Below, in pieces: positions 36,088 to 45,995 of a DNA stretch of 64,000 nt. This stretch comes from CAYPNP01 sp964412195 (lineage in GTDB: Bacteria > Acidobacteriota > JAAYUB01), in the NCBI GenBank assembly GCA_964412195.1, contig CAYPNP010000005.1, forward strand, positions 124,001 to 188,000, given 5' to 3'. The notes below the pieces were generated by a model. That model searched no databases. It was not told where the DNA came from and saw only the letters and a program-made list of their open reading frames with translations. Both the position numbers and the translations under genes were made by a program. Numbering within the stretch: the first letter of the stretch is position 1; each line of letters opens with the position of its first letter.

Positions 36088-37926
36088 ATGCGACCTGCGA
36101 GAAGGATGGGGATTGCGGCCAGCCTCTGGATTCTGGGGGCCTTGGCCTGCCTGGGCCAACAACGCACCGCCGGGCCGGCCGGCCCACCGGCGGCCGCCTC
36201 GAAATCTGCCGCTCCACAGGGTGAAGAGAAGAAGCCGACAGAGCCGGGCAACACCCTCATCATCGGCGAGGCGCCCGCGCCCGTGCCGGCGCGGACCCGC
36301 CAGGGATTCGCGTCCATTTCGGAGAAGGCAGCCGGGGTGTTCATCGGCTTCCTGTCCTCGGACGCGATCGAGGGGCGGGCGACCGCCTCCAACGGCTACG
36401 ACGCCGCCGCCGAGTTTGTCGCCGCCCAGCTGGAGCTCTCCGGCGCCGCGCCCGCCGGGGACGCAACAGGAGTTCCTCCCGGTCCGGGGCAAGCTTTACA
36501 GGAGGAATCCCGCTCCTTCTTCCAGGAAGTGCCCATCAAGGAAATCATCGCCACCAACGGGCAGATGACGGCCACTTCCACCAAGGATTCATTGGTGCGA
36601 ACGCGCTCGTACCTCGCCGATGTGGACTACCAGGGCGGTCCGGTCGGCCGGCCGGAGTCTTTCGCCGCCCCGGTGGTCTTCGCCGGCTACGGCATCCGCG
36701 AGACCTCCGCCGGCTGGGACGATTATGCAGGCCTGGACGTCAAGGGCAAGATCGTCATGGTACTGACGGAAGCGCCGGGTTGGGACGATCCCAAGTCCCC
36801 CTTCGGCACCAAGGACATGCATGAGAAATACGGCGTGCGCCGGTCCATGCGGCACGCCCTGCCGGCCAAGGCCGTCACGGCCCGCGAGCTGGGGGCGGTG
36901 GCGTTGCTCATGGTGGAGAATTCTCCGGATGCAAACCCGGACGTGCCCGCCCGGATTCTGGACGCCCGGACGACCGACGATTCCAAATCCATCGTCGACG
37001 CGGGCGCGCCCCGGATGAACCTGGCCGAGCCGTCCGCCCCCATGCCGTGGGAGACATTGCCGGTGATTCGGATTTCCCAGGAAATGGCGGATTCCATCCT
37101 GGAGCTGGCAGGGCAGAAGCTCTGGTCGCTGCAGGGGGAGATCAATCAATACTTGAAGCCGCGCTCCTTAGAACTGGAAGGGGTGTTGTTAAAAGTGGAG
37201 ACTACCGCCCAGACCCGCCTTACCCGCAGCCGGAACGTGCTGGGATTCCTGGAAGGTTCCGATCCCGCGCTCAAGGGCGAAGTGGTCGTGATCGGCGCGC
37301 ACCTGGACCATCTGGGCAAGAAAGGGGAGTACGTGTTCAACGGGGCCGACGACAATGGTTCCGGCTGTGCTGCGCTCCTGGAGGTCGCCCGGGCCTTCGC
37401 GGCCAACGGCGCGCGCCCGAAGCGGTCCGTCCTGTTCGCCTTCTGGACCGGCGAAGAGGAGGGACTGCTGGGATCCCGCTACTACGCCGACCACCCCCGG
37501 ATCCCCATGAACCGCACCGTGGCCTGCCTGAACCTGGACATGGTCGGCCGGCCCTGGACCGCGGAGCGCCTGAAACGGACGGCCGCCCAGTGGGGCGTCG
37601 CCCTGCCGGAGGACGCCCTGCCGAAGATCCAGGCCGACCGGTTCATGGTCCTGCCGCTGTCCGAGGACCCGTCCATGGCTGACTCCCTGCGGGAGGCCGA
37701 CCGGTATGTCGGGCTGTCCCTGTTCCTACGCCAGACGAAAGGCGGCGGGGGCGGCAGCGACCACACCCCGTTCGCCATGCGCGGCATCCCGTGGGTGTTC
37801 TTCTTCGGTTCCATGCACGACGATTACCATGGGCCGGCCGACACCATGGACAAGGTCAGCCTGCGGCAGGTGGCCGACGTGGCGCGTCTGGCTTTTCTGG
37901 CCGCCTTCCAGCTGGCGGACAAATAA
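36088..37926 (+). CDS. M28-family zinc aminopeptidase, exported
   Basis: The 612-aa protein starts at ATG 36088 (GGAAGGAG upstream). An N-terminal signal ends near 'LGALACLGQQ'; the Cys there could be a weak lipoprotein site. A PA-like insert ('VVFAGYGIRETSAGWDDYAGLDVKGKIVMVL') precedes the peptidase core. Two-zinc ligands are all visible: His in 'VIGAHLDHLG', Asp in 'NGADDNGSG', Glu pair in 'WTGEEEGLLGS', Asp in 'NLDMVGR' and His in 'GGSDHTPFAM'. It probably cleaves N-terminal residues from peptides outside the cytoplasm. Confidence 0.93.
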   Translation: MRPARRMGIAASLWILGALACLGQQRTAGPAGPPAAASKSAAPQGEEKKPTEPGNTLIIGEAPAPVPARTRQGFASISEKAAGVFIGFLSSDAIEGRATASNGYDAAAEFVAAQLELSGAAPAGDATGVPPGPGQALQEESRSFFQEVPIKEIIATNGQMTATSTKDSLVRTRSYLADVDYQGGPVGRPESFAAPVVFAGYGIRETSAGWDDYAGLDVKGKIVMVLTEAPGWDDPKSPFGTKDMHEKYGVRRSMRHALPAKAVTARELGAVALLMVENSPDANPDVPARILDARTTDDSKSIVDAGAPRMNLAEPSAPMPWETLPVIRISQEMADSILELAGQKLWSLQGEINQYLKPRSLELEGVLLKVETTAQTRLTRSRNVLGFLEGSDPALKGEVVVIGAHLDHLGKKGEYVFNGADDNGSGCAALLEVARAFAANGARPKRSVLFAFWTGEEEGLLGSRYYADHPRIPMNRTVACLNLDMVGRPWTAERLKRTAAQWGVALPEDALPKIQADRFMVLPLSEDPSMADSLREADRYVGLSLFLRQTKGGGGGSDHTPFAMRGIPWVFFFGSMHDDYHGPADTMDKVSLRQVADVARLAFLAAFQLADK

Positions 37927-38092
37927 GCCCGCCGGCACGCCCACCGGGTCACATGTGGAAGCCGGAGCAGGGAAGACTGGGGCCGATCTCTCCCCGGCAT
38001 GCGGAGCTCTGTTTTCGCGTTCCCCCCACCAGGGAATTCTGGTATAGTTTGTCGTCACCAGTTCAATAGAAGGAATTCCTCGCTTCCGACCG

Positions 38093-41000
38093 ATGGGACT
38101 GAATTCACCCATGTCTGCAGGACTCTGGATCCGGATCGCCCGGTTCCTGGCCGTCCTGTGGGGAATCCTGGGCGCCGCGGCCTGGACGGGCGCGGAACGT
38201 CTGCCGGTCAAGACTTACACCATCGCCGACGGCCTGCCCATGGACGGCATCGCCGTCATCCGCAAGGACTCCCGGCACCTGCTCTGGTTCGGCACCGGCG
38301 AGGGTGTGGCCTGGTTCGACGGGCAGCGCTTCACCGGCTACACCACCGAGGACGGCCTGCCGCACCGCTACGTCTGCGACGTCCTGGAGGACCGGGCCGG
38401 GAAGATCTGGATCGGCACCGGGGACGGCCTCTGCCTGTTCCGGCACTCCCCCCGCGACCTGGCCGGGCACCGGGGACGTCCGCGCTTCGACACTTTCCGG
38501 CCCGCCGCCGCGGGGACCGGCGGCTTCTGGTTGAACCGGCTGCTGGACGCGGGGGACGGGTCCGTCTGGTGCGGATCGGATTCCGGCCTCTACCGGTTCC
38601 GCTGGGCCGGGGAGTCGGGCACGTTTCAGGCGGTGGACATCGGGCTGAAGCCGGGTCCGGTTGTTGATCCCAACGTGTCCGACTTGATGTTGGACCGGCA
38701 GGGTGGGTTGTGGATCGCCACGTTCCAGGGGCTGTATCACCGCGGGCCGGACGGCGCCGTGGTGCGGTACGGACCGGAAATGGGGATCGCAGACCCGTAC
38801 TTCCTCTCCCTGGCGATCACACCCGATGGGACAGTCTGGGCGGGCGGCCACATGGGCTTGTACTGCCTGTCTCCTTCCTCCACGCCAGGCGCTCCGCCGG
38901 CGGTCCGGCTCCTGACCGAACGGGACGGGCTGCCCCATAACCGGATCGCCGCCCTGCTGGCCCAGTCCGACGGGCGGCTCTGGATCGGTACCCGCAGCGG
39001 CGTCGCGGTGCTGGAGCGGAGTCCGGGTGAGGGATACGACATCCGCTGCTATTCCGCCCCCGCCGGACTGTTCGATTCGGACATCGGCTGCTTCCTGGAA
39101 GATGACGCCGGCAACCTCTGGATCGGCACCAGCCGGGGGGCCCTGAGGATCGGCCGGCAAGGATTCACCACGACCGACGCGTCGGACGGCCTCGCGCCGG
39201 GCCGGATCAACGCCCTTTTCCTGGATCAGAAGGGCCGGCTGGGCGTCCAGGTCGTGAATCGGGAACTGTCCTTCGCGGCCTACGACGGACGCCGGTTTTG
39301 CCCGGTCATCCTGCCGGGCACGGAGCACCCGAGCTGGATCGGCCCGCAAAGTGTGCTGCAGGATCATCTCGGCGCCTGGTGGCTGGCTGTGGATGAGAAG
39401 GGCCTTTTCCGTTATCCGCCCTCGGTTTCGTTCGCCGGCCTGTCCGGGCAGCGTCCGGACAGGATCTATACCCGCCGGGACGGGCTGCCGGGGGACAAGG
39501 TGTTCGCCGCATTCGAGGACTCCAGCGGGGACATCTGGGTGTCGATCCAGGACGGGCCGCCCCATCTGGCTCGATGGTCCCGGCGGACGGGCCGCTTTGA
39601 CACCTTCGATTGCGGGACCCTGCCGTCCGCCTTCCGGGAAGACTGGGCGGGCAACCTGTGGATTGGCCTGCTCGAGAAGGGGATCTGGCGGCTCCGGCGG
39701 GGACGGATGGAGCTGTTTACCACCCGGGAGGGCTTCCCGCCCGGCTATGTCATGAACCTCTACAACGACTCCCAGGGCCGGCTGTGGATCGCCACGTCCC
39801 AGAACGGCGCGGTCTGCGTCTCCGATCCGGACGCCGACAGGCCGCGATTCCAGGTCATCTCGAAGAAGTACGGATTGAGCAGCAACCAGGCGCGGTTCGT
39901 CCTGGAGGACGGCTCCGGCCTGTTGTACATCGGGACAGCCCGGGGGGTGGACGTCCGGGACCCGTCCACAGGCGGGATCCGCCAGTACACCACCGCGGAC
40001 GGATTAGCCGGCAACCTGCAGAACGTGGCGCTCCGGGACGCGCAGGGGAGCCTATGGTTCGGAACCTGGTTCGGGTTGTCCCGCCTCAAAACCGAGCGAC
40101 GCCGGCGTTGCCGGCCGCCGGAGATCGTCATCCGGGGGTTGCGGCTGGGCGGAATTCCATGGCCGCTGGACGAACTGGGGCAGCGGGAGGTGGAGGGAGT
40201 CACCGTCCCGCTGGAGCGGAACCGGGTGGCCATTGATTTCGCCGGCATGAGCTTCGCCGCCGGAGACGTGCTCACGTTTCGATACCGCCTGGCCCGCACC
40301 GATTCCGAATGGCGCCCGCTGACCAGCCGGAGCAGCCTGGACCTGGTGGACATGCGCCCGGGCACCCGCCGGATTGAGATCCAGGCCATCAATTCCGAGG
40401 GAACGGTCAGTCCCCGGCCGGCCGCAGTCACCCTGACCATCCTCGCCCCGGTCTGGCAGCGATGGTGGTTCATCGCCCTGTTGCTCGTGTCCGCGGGATC
40501 GGCCGCGTACCTCTTCGTGCGCGTGAAGGTCCGCCGGCGCCTGGAGGTGGAGCGCATCCGGACGCGTATCGCCACCGACCTGCATGACGACATCGGTTCC
40601 AGCCTGACCCAGATGTCCATCCTCAGCGAGGTCGCCGTTCGCAAACTGCCGGCCGAACCGGAGACCGCCGTCGAGTTCATGGGCCAGATCACCGCCACCT
40701 CGCGTTCCCTTGTGGACGCCATGAGCGACATCGTGTGGGCCATCAATCCTGCCCGGGACCGCTTCAGCGACTTGGTGCACCGGATGCGGCGTTTCGCTAA
40801 CGACTTGTTCGCGGAAGGGGACATCTGCCTGCGGTTCAACGCCCCTGGCGAGGAACGGGACCTGGCCCTGGGGGACGACGTCAGGCGGCAGGTTTATCTG
40901 GTGTTCAAGGAATGCCTGCACAACGCGGTCCGCCATTCTGCGGCCGCGGAGATCGCCGTCGATCTCCGGATCCGCGGCGGCCGCCTGGAGATGGAGATTC

Positions 41001-41206
41001 GGGACAACGGGACGGGATTCATTCCCGACGCCGTGGCTGACGGCGGACACGGGTTGCAGAGCATGAAGCGGCGGGCCGCGGCGGTCGGGGGTTGCCTGGG
41101 CTTGGACAGCCGCCCGGGGCAGGGGACCCGGATCCTGCTGCAGGTCCCGCTGACCTCTCCGCTGGGGGGCTGGTGGCGGCGCTCCGGCAACTGCACGAAG
41201 ATGTAG
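38093..41206 (+). CDS. Beta-propeller/Y_Y_Y sensor histidine kinase (HisKA_3)
   Basis: The 1,037-aa protein has an N-terminal signal, two ligand beta-propellers with blade motif 'G.IWIGT..GL' (about residues 40-690), a Y_Y_Y domain (700-780), a TM helix ('WWFIALLLVSAGSAAYLFVRV') and a NarL-class kinase core. 'RIATDLHDDIGSSLTQMSILSEV' holds the phospho-His. The ATPase has 'LHNAVRHS', 'EIRDNGTGF' and 'GGHGLQSMKRRA'. It phosphorylates the LuxR-type regulator 104 bp downstream. The ligand is unknown. ATG 38111 is an alternative start. Confidence 0.93.
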   Translation: MGLNSPMSAGLWIRIARFLAVLWGILGAAAWTGAERLPVKTYTIADGLPMDGIAVIRKDSRHLLWFGTGEGVAWFDGQRFTGYTTEDGLPHRYVCDVLEDRAGKIWIGTGDGLCLFRHSPRDLAGHRGRPRFDTFRPAAAGTGGFWLNRLLDAGDGSVWCGSDSGLYRFRWAGESGTFQAVDIGLKPGPVVDPNVSDLMLDRQGGLWIATFQGLYHRGPDGAVVRYGPEMGIADPYFLSLAITPDGTVWAGGHMGLYCLSPSSTPGAPPAVRLLTERDGLPHNRIAALLAQSDGRLWIGTRSGVAVLERSPGEGYDIRCYSAPAGLFDSDIGCFLEDDAGNLWIGTSRGALRIGRQGFTTTDASDGLAPGRINALFLDQKGRLGVQVVNRELSFAAYDGRRFCPVILPGTEHPSWIGPQSVLQDHLGAWWLAVDEKGLFRYPPSVSFAGLSGQRPDRIYTRRDGLPGDKVFAAFEDSSGDIWVSIQDGPPHLARWSRRTGRFDTFDCGTLPSAFREDWAGNLWIGLLEKGIWRLRRGRMELFTTREGFPPGYVMNLYNDSQGRLWIATSQNGAVCVSDPDADRPRFQVISKKYGLSSNQARFVLEDGSGLLYIGTARGVDVRDPSTGGIRQYTTADGLAGNLQNVALRDAQGSLWFGTWFGLSRLKTERRRRCRPPEIVIRGLRLGGIPWPLDELGQREVEGVTVPLERNRVAIDFAGMSFAAGDVLTFRYRLARTDSEWRPLTSRSSLDLVDMRPGTRRIEIQAINSEGTVSPRPAAVTLTILAPVWQRWWFIALLLVSAGSAAYLFVRVKVRRRLEVERIRTRIATDLHDDIGSSLTQMSILSEVAVRKLPAEPETAVEFMGQITATSRSLVDAMSDIVWAINPARDRFSDLVHRMRRFANDLFAEGDICLRFNAPGEERDLALGDDVRRQVYLVFKECLHNAVRHSAAAEIAVDLRIRGGRLEMEIRDNGTGFIPDAVADGGHGLQSMKRRAAAVGGCLGLDSRPGQGTRILLQVPLTSPLGGWWRRSGNCTKM

Positions 41207-41310
41207 TTCGCCCGTCGGGCGGATCTGGTATTCTGGCGCTGCGGACCAGGATGCCATGTCCGGCCTGCGCCAATTCCAGCGGGAAGAAAACGGTTGCAGG
41301 AGAAGACGCC

Positions 41311-41943
41311 ATGCTCACAATCGCCATCATCGAGGACCAGCCGGCCATCCGGGAAGGGCTGGCGTTCCTGATCGACAGCACCCCGGGTTTCCAGTGCGTC
41401 GGGCGCTTCCGCAGCATGGAGGAGGCTCTCCCCGGCATCGGCCACCGGATTCCGGATGCGGCCCTGGTCGACATCGGGCTGCCGGGGATGTCGGGGATCG
41501 AAGGGATCCGCATCCTCAAGCAGCGCCATCCCGGGATCCTGCTGCTGATGCTCACCGTGTACGATGACGACGACCGCATCTTTGAGGCCATCTGCGCCGG
41601 CGCCTGCGGATACCTGCTCAAGAAGACGCCCCCGGCGAGGCTGCTCGAGTACATCCAGGAAGCCCACGCGGGCGGCGCGCCCATGTCCCCCGAGATCGCC
41701 CGGCGGGTCATGGAGCTCTTCCGGAAGAACCCGCCGCCCCGCAAGGCGGAATACGAGCTGACCCCCCACGAGGTGCGAATCCTCAAGCTGCTGGTGGACG
41801 GCCACACCTGCAGGACCATCGCCGACGAATTCGACGTTACCCCGCACGCCGTCACCTGGCACCTGCGAAACATTTACGAAAAGCTGCACGTCCATTCCAA
41901 GACCGAGGCCGTGGCCAAGGTCCTCAGGGACGGCATCGTCTGA
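41311..41943 (+). CDS. NarL/LuxR-family response regulator
   Basis: The 210-aa protein starts at ATG 41311 with GCAGGAG upstream. The receiver domain has Asp pair 'IIEDQ', phospho-Asp in 'ALVDIGLPGMSG', Thr in 'LMLTVYDDDD' and Lys in 'YLLKKTPP'. The C-terminal LuxR helix-turn-helix is 'LTPHEVRILKLLVDGHTCRTIADEFDVTPHAVTWHLRNIYEKL'. It pairs with the propeller kinase. Its stop faces the GH13 gene with a strong hairpin between. Confidence 0.96.
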   Translation: MLTIAIIEDQPAIREGLAFLIDSTPGFQCVGRFRSMEEALPGIGHRIPDAALVDIGLPGMSGIEGIRILKQRHPGILLLMLTVYDDDDRIFEAICAGACGYLLKKTPPARLLEYIQEAHAGGAPMSPEIARRVMELFRKNPPPRKAEYELTPHEVRILKLLVDGHTCRTIADEFDVTPHAVTWHLRNIYEKLHVHSKTEAVAKVLRDGIV

Positions 41944-42062
41944 CCCGCGGCGGACGGCCTGACAGACCATTTCCCGTCGCTGGCCGATCCTCAGTCGGCT
42001 TTGCCAATTGGAACTGCAGTCCGGAAAAGGTCCACCACGGGCACCCCGATATCAACGCTGGA

Positions 42063-42099
42063 AAACTAGAGAACCTCCACTTTGGAGGTTCTCTAGTTT
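42063..42099. terminator. 17-bp perfect hairpin between convergent genes
   Basis: AAACTAGAGAACCTCCA pairs perfectly with its complement across a 3-nt loop. The AAA/TTT ends give a short U tract in both directions, so it can serve as bidirectional terminator for the response regulator (plus) and GH13 (minus). Confidence 0.8.
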
Positions 42100-42157
42100 G
42101 CAAATCAGCTTGCTTCGTTTCTGGAGTTTTCAGCCTAATTATCGATAAATAATCGGT

Positions 42158-42190
42158 TTTCTTGGCGTTCTTCGCAGCTTCGCGGTTCAG
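42158..42190. repeat. Short-word repeat (CTTGGCGTT/CTTCGCAGC/TTCGCGGTT)
   Basis: Three degenerate 8-9-bp words lie immediately downstream of the GH13 stop. Read on the minus strand they give the GAACCGCGAAG...GCGAAG type word family. Confidence 0.7.
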
Positions 42191-42194
42191 ATTC

Positions 42195-45100
42195 CTACGC
42201 TTTCGCCAGATCCAGCAGCTTGTCCACCTGGTATCCGGACCCTTCCTCCGCCCGGTGGAGTGTTTCCAGCACGTCCAGGCAGGAACGCAGGCGCCCCACC
42301 GCCGCGGGCCAGGAGTATGCCGGTTCCGGCTCGACCTTCTTCCGCTTCCGCGAAGCGACGCGTTGGGCCGCTTTCGGTTCCGGAACGGCCGCAACCGGGA
42401 CCTCCGAGAGTATGGACACGGTGGCGGACAGGAGGAGCCAGGCAGAAAGGCGATCGAACATCTCCTTGTTGAACCAGAGAACGCCCCGGTAGCGGTTCAC
42501 CTGCAGGAAACCCCGCACGTCCGGATCCTGGAGCAGCCGCTCCAGCAGGGGGCCGGCGTCCGGGTGCCGCGGAGGAGCCGAGCCGGACGGCTGGTTCGGG
42601 GCGGCGTCCGCCGCTTCGCTCGGCCCGTCAGGCGGAGCCAGCGTCCGGAACCAGTCCTGGTGGGCGGTCAGGATGCGCACAGCGGCTGCGGCCTCGGCCA
42701 CCTGGCCCTCGTCCATCCCCATCTCCTGCATGACGTCTTCCAGGATGCGCCCGAGTAGCCACTCGGCGATCCAGCTCCGGCTGATCCCGGAGGCGCCGTC
42801 GTCTCCAACAACCCGGCCGAGGGAGTGGACGGTCAACCAGCCCAGCAGGGGGCCCCAACTGGTCAGCCGTCCGTCCGCCAAGGGAAGCGATTCGGCGATG
42901 CGGTGGAAAGGTTCTCCGAGGCTGTCCGGCGCGGTTTCAACCAAAACGGGCAGACGGAGAAGGGTGTCCAGTTCGCGTCGCAGCGCGGCCGCCAGGGCCG
43001 CCGGGTCGGCCTGCCCGCCGGTGTAGCGGCATGCGGCCTCGTAGAGGCGCACGGCCTTGTCCCGGGCCTCGTCGAGGACCGCCGCTTCGGGGAAGCCTTC
43101 GGGGACGATGATTCGGTTGTCCGCGAGCCACTGGATGGATCCGGGATTGGCCAATTCTCGGAAAGCCGTGTGGACCGGCAGGAGGAAAATCTCGCGCATG
43201 GCCTCGTCGACGCTAGGCACGCCCCGGCCGCCCAGGTAGGCCGCCAACTGGCTGTAGTGCCGCCACTCGTTGTCCGCGACCTCCCTGAAATCGGTGAACA
43301 CGCGGCACTTGTACGCCCCCAGCTCCACGAAGAAGCCCTGCTCGTGCAGCTCCCGATTGCTGCGGATGTACTCCAGGCCGGCGACGTGGTCGCGGAAGAC
43401 GGTGTACCAGCCGTCGTCGGCCCGCAGGGCCAGCCCCTCGCCCAGGCTGCGCTGGGCCAGGACCTTGTCCTCTCCGGCGGTCTTCTGGGCGAAGGCCGCG
43501 GAGGTGCGGATCCAGCCCCGCGTGTCGGCGTAACGGTTGTGATAAACCACCAGGCCCCTCTCCCCGCCGCGGCGGTTGGAGAAGGCGAAGACGTCCTCGT
43601 TTACCGTGCCGTCGGGAGTGAAAAAATCATAGAGCAGGAAGTTCTCCGCCTCGGCGAAGATATGCCGGCGATGAAGCAGGGGGAAAATCTCCCTCTCGTG
43701 CCGTCGGACCAGGTCTTCGTCCGGTTGTTCTTCCCAGTAAGCCCGGCGGTATTCCATACCGTATTTCTCGCTGAAGCCCTCCACCTGGCCGTGGCCGAAC
43801 ATGGGCAGGCCGGGCAGGGTGGCCATCATGGTGCAGATGCCGAAGTACTTGTCGCCCTTGCCGAATTGCTCGACGGCGGTGCGCTCGTCCGGGTTGTTCA
43901 TGAAGTTCACGAAGCGCTTCAGGATCTCCAGGTCGAACTCCATGGTGTTCTTGAAGACCGACCGGTAGTTGGCGTTGTCCTCGTTCCGGAGCATGTTCAT
44001 GAACGCGCTGTTGTAGACGCGATGCATTCCCAGGGTGCGGACGAAGTAGCCCTCCATGAGCCAAAAGGCCTCGGCCAGCAGGAGGGTGTCGGGTGCCTCC
44101 CGGGCGACCCGGTCCACCACTTCGCGCCAGAACTCCTCAGGGATGGCCGCGTTGAAATCCGACTTGGACAGCCCGTGCTCGGCCCTCGTGGGAATGGCGC
44201 CGCCGGTGCCCGGCTCGGGGAACCAGAGCCGCTGGTAGTGCCGCTTGGCCAGGGTCATGGCCGCGTCGAAACGGATGATGGGGAACTGCCGGGCCACGTG
44301 CAGGATGGTCTGGATGACCGCCTCCCGCACCTCCGGCTTGAGGAAGTTGAGCTGGGCAGTGTCGTTCCAGGGCATGTTGGTGCCGTCGTTCCCGTGGTAG
44401 ACATAGCGGGTGTCGCCCGTCCAGTGGTCAGTCCGCCTGAACACCACCGCCGCGTCGTTCCGGCTGTAGTAATGGTCCTCGAGGTAGACGCCCACCCGGT
44501 CGTTGCCGGACAGGTTCGGGCCGTTGAAGCTGTACACGGGGAAGGGGCTGTGGTCGAGGCTGATGAACCAGTCGGGATGCTCGATGACCCAGCGCGAGTC
44601 GATGCCCATGTGGTTGGGGACCATGTCGGAAGCGAGCCGGATCCCCCTCCGCCAGGCCCTGTCCTTGAGATTCTGCAGGGCCCCGGGACCGCCCAGGTCC
44701 TGGGCGATCTCATATTCCATCAGGGAGTAGGCGGAAGCCACCGCCTCCGGGTTGCCGCACATCTGCTTGATCTGCTGGGAGGCGCGGCTGCGCTCCCACA
44801 GCCCGATCAGCCAGAGGCCGGTGAAACCCCAGCGGGCCAGCCGGTCCAGTTCCTCGTCGGGGATCTGATCCAGCCGGCGGATCTCCCGACGGTAGGCCTT
44901 CGAGAGCTGGTCCAGCCAGACATAGGTGTTCTTGGCGATCATCACGCAGCACGGCATCCAGTCGAGGTCCGGGCTGAATCGCTCCGGTTCGGCCTCCAGG
45001 GCGGCGTAGGTAGGCACGAGGGCCGGACCGCCGCCTCCCATGCCGGGGAACACGGGTTTTTCTTCCTCTTTGATCAGGTCCAGCCCGCCGAGCAGTCGGT

Positions 45101-45830
45101 AAAGGTAGCGCCCGAGCATACGGCCCCATCGCTGAAGGATATACTCCAGCTGGCCGGGCAGGGAGTGGGGCACGGCCAGGGCCGGGCTCCTCAGCATGTC
45201 CACCAGCGGCTGGTTCTCCGGGCCGAAGGGCGGCTGGGCACCGAAGAATTCGCGCAGCCCGTCGATCGCATCCCGGTAGCCGGTCTGACGGGCCAGGACG
45301 GCGTCGTCGAACAGGTCGCGGAAGGGCGCGCAAGCCGGGTTGGCGTTGGCCAGCCAGAGCATGAGCAGCTCTTCCACCAGCAGCTCGCGGTTGGGCACCC
45401 CGTTGGTTTCGCCGGCCAGGTACGCCTCCACCGTCGCTTCCCGGCGGTACACGGCCAGGGGAGGGAACTCGTCGGCAAAGCGGCGCAGCATCTCGTCCAG
45501 CCGGGCTGGCCCCAGGTGCTCCTCCAGGTGGGCCAGGGCCTGGGCCAGCGCTTGCGGATTCTGTTGCCGGCGGTAATCGCGGGAGACCAGGTGCATGATC
45601 TCGTCGATCAATCCGAGGGCGTTCAGCTGCCCGGCCTTCACCGCCTGTTCGGGGAAGCGGGCCAGATCGCGCTGGTCGTTGATCTTCTGGGCGAACTGCC
45701 GGGCCGCGTGGAAGTTGGCAAAGATGACGTTCCCGCTGAGGGAGAACAGCGCCTGGTCGAACTGGTAGCGGTCCCGGGCCTGCCGGGACACGTGGAATTC
45801 GGCGTCGGGCCACTGGTGGAGATCACTCAT
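42195..45830 (-). CDS. Very large GH13 alpha-amylase-family protein
   Basis: About 1,211 aa from ATG 45830 (AGAGGTG upstream). A 330-residue helical N-terminal region of unknown function precedes the (beta/alpha)8 core. GH13 regions: I 'LASDMVPNHMG', II 'IIRFDAAMTL' (nucleophile Asp), III 'LLLAEAFWLMEG' (acid/base Glu) and IV 'FVNFMNNPDERTA' (third acidic residue, variant context: NNPDE instead of the usual NHD). A beta-sandwich and a long helical C-terminus follow. There is no signal peptide, so it probably acts on cytoplasmic glycogen-like glucans or maltose compounds. Exact substrate is not assignable. Confidence 0.88.
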   Translation of the reverse strand: MSDLHQWPDAEFHVSRQARDRYQFDQALFSLSGNVIFANFHAARQFAQKINDQRDLARFPEQAVKAGQLNALGLIDEIMHLVSRDYRRQQNPQALAQALAHLEEHLGPARLDEMLRRFADEFPPLAVYRREATVEAYLAGETNGVPNRELLVEELLMLWLANANPACAPFRDLFDDAVLARQTGYRDAIDGLREFFGAQPPFGPENQPLVDMLRSPALAVPHSLPGQLEYILQRWGRMLGRYLYRLLGGLDLIKEEEKPVFPGMGGGGPALVPTYAALEAEPERFSPDLDWMPCCVMIAKNTYVWLDQLSKAYRREIRRLDQIPDEELDRLARWGFTGLWLIGLWERSRASQQIKQMCGNPEAVASAYSLMEYEIAQDLGGPGALQNLKDRAWRRGIRLASDMVPNHMGIDSRWVIEHPDWFISLDHSPFPVYSFNGPNLSGNDRVGVYLEDHYYSRNDAAVVFRRTDHWTGDTRYVYHGNDGTNMPWNDTAQLNFLKPEVREAVIQTILHVARQFPIIRFDAAMTLAKRHYQRLWFPEPGTGGAIPTRAEHGLSKSDFNAAIPEEFWREVVDRVAREAPDTLLLAEAFWLMEGYFVRTLGMHRVYNSAFMNMLRNEDNANYRSVFKNTMEFDLEILKRFVNFMNNPDERTAVEQFGKGDKYFGICTMMATLPGLPMFGHGQVEGFSEKYGMEYRRAYWEEQPDEDLVRRHEREIFPLLHRRHIFAEAENFLLYDFFTPDGTVNEDVFAFSNRRGGERGLVVYHNRYADTRGWIRTSAAFAQKTAGEDKVLAQRSLGEGLALRADDGWYTVFRDHVAGLEYIRSNRELHEQGFFVELGAYKCRVFTDFREVADNEWRHYSQLAAYLGGRGVPSVDEAMREIFLLPVHTAFRELANPGSIQWLADNRIIVPEGFPEAAVLDEARDKAVRLYEAACRYTGGQADPAALAAALRRELDTLLRLPVLVETAPDSLGEPFHRIAESLPLADGRLTSWGPLLGWLTVHSLGRVVGDDGASGISRSWIAEWLLGRILEDVMQEMGMDEGQVAEAAAAVRILTAHQDWFRTLAPPDGPSEAADAAPNQPSGSAPPRHPDAGPLLERLLQDPDVRGFLQVNRYRGVLWFNKEMFDRLSAWLLLSATVSILSEVPVAAVPEPKAAQRVASRKRKKVEPEPAYSWPAAVGRLRSCLDVLETLHRAEEGSGYQVDKLLDLAKA

Positions 45831-45864
45831 CGGCACACCTCTCGAAAATCGCCAGGAAGGGATA

Positions 45865-45900
45865 TTTAACCACGGATGCGCGCGGATGAACACGGATAAA
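45865..45900. repeat. Short-word repeat (CACGGATG/CGCGGATGAA/CACGGATAA)
   Basis: Three CGGAT-containing words follow TTAAC, just upstream of the GH13 start. It is the same family as the words at 24652-24778. Confidence 0.75.
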
Positions 45901-45995
45901 TCGCCCCGCCGTTCTGCGTCGGCTCCCTGAGCCGCATGTTCCGGAATCGCGTGGGGTGTCCATCCGGAAATCCTCGGACTGCCTGAGTTCCAGAT

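Noticed and set aside
42825..45869. 1,014-codon plus-strand frame
   Set aside because: Antisense of the GH13 gene; composition (Val/Gly/Gln/His-rich) is typical of a mirror frame and no domain is visible.
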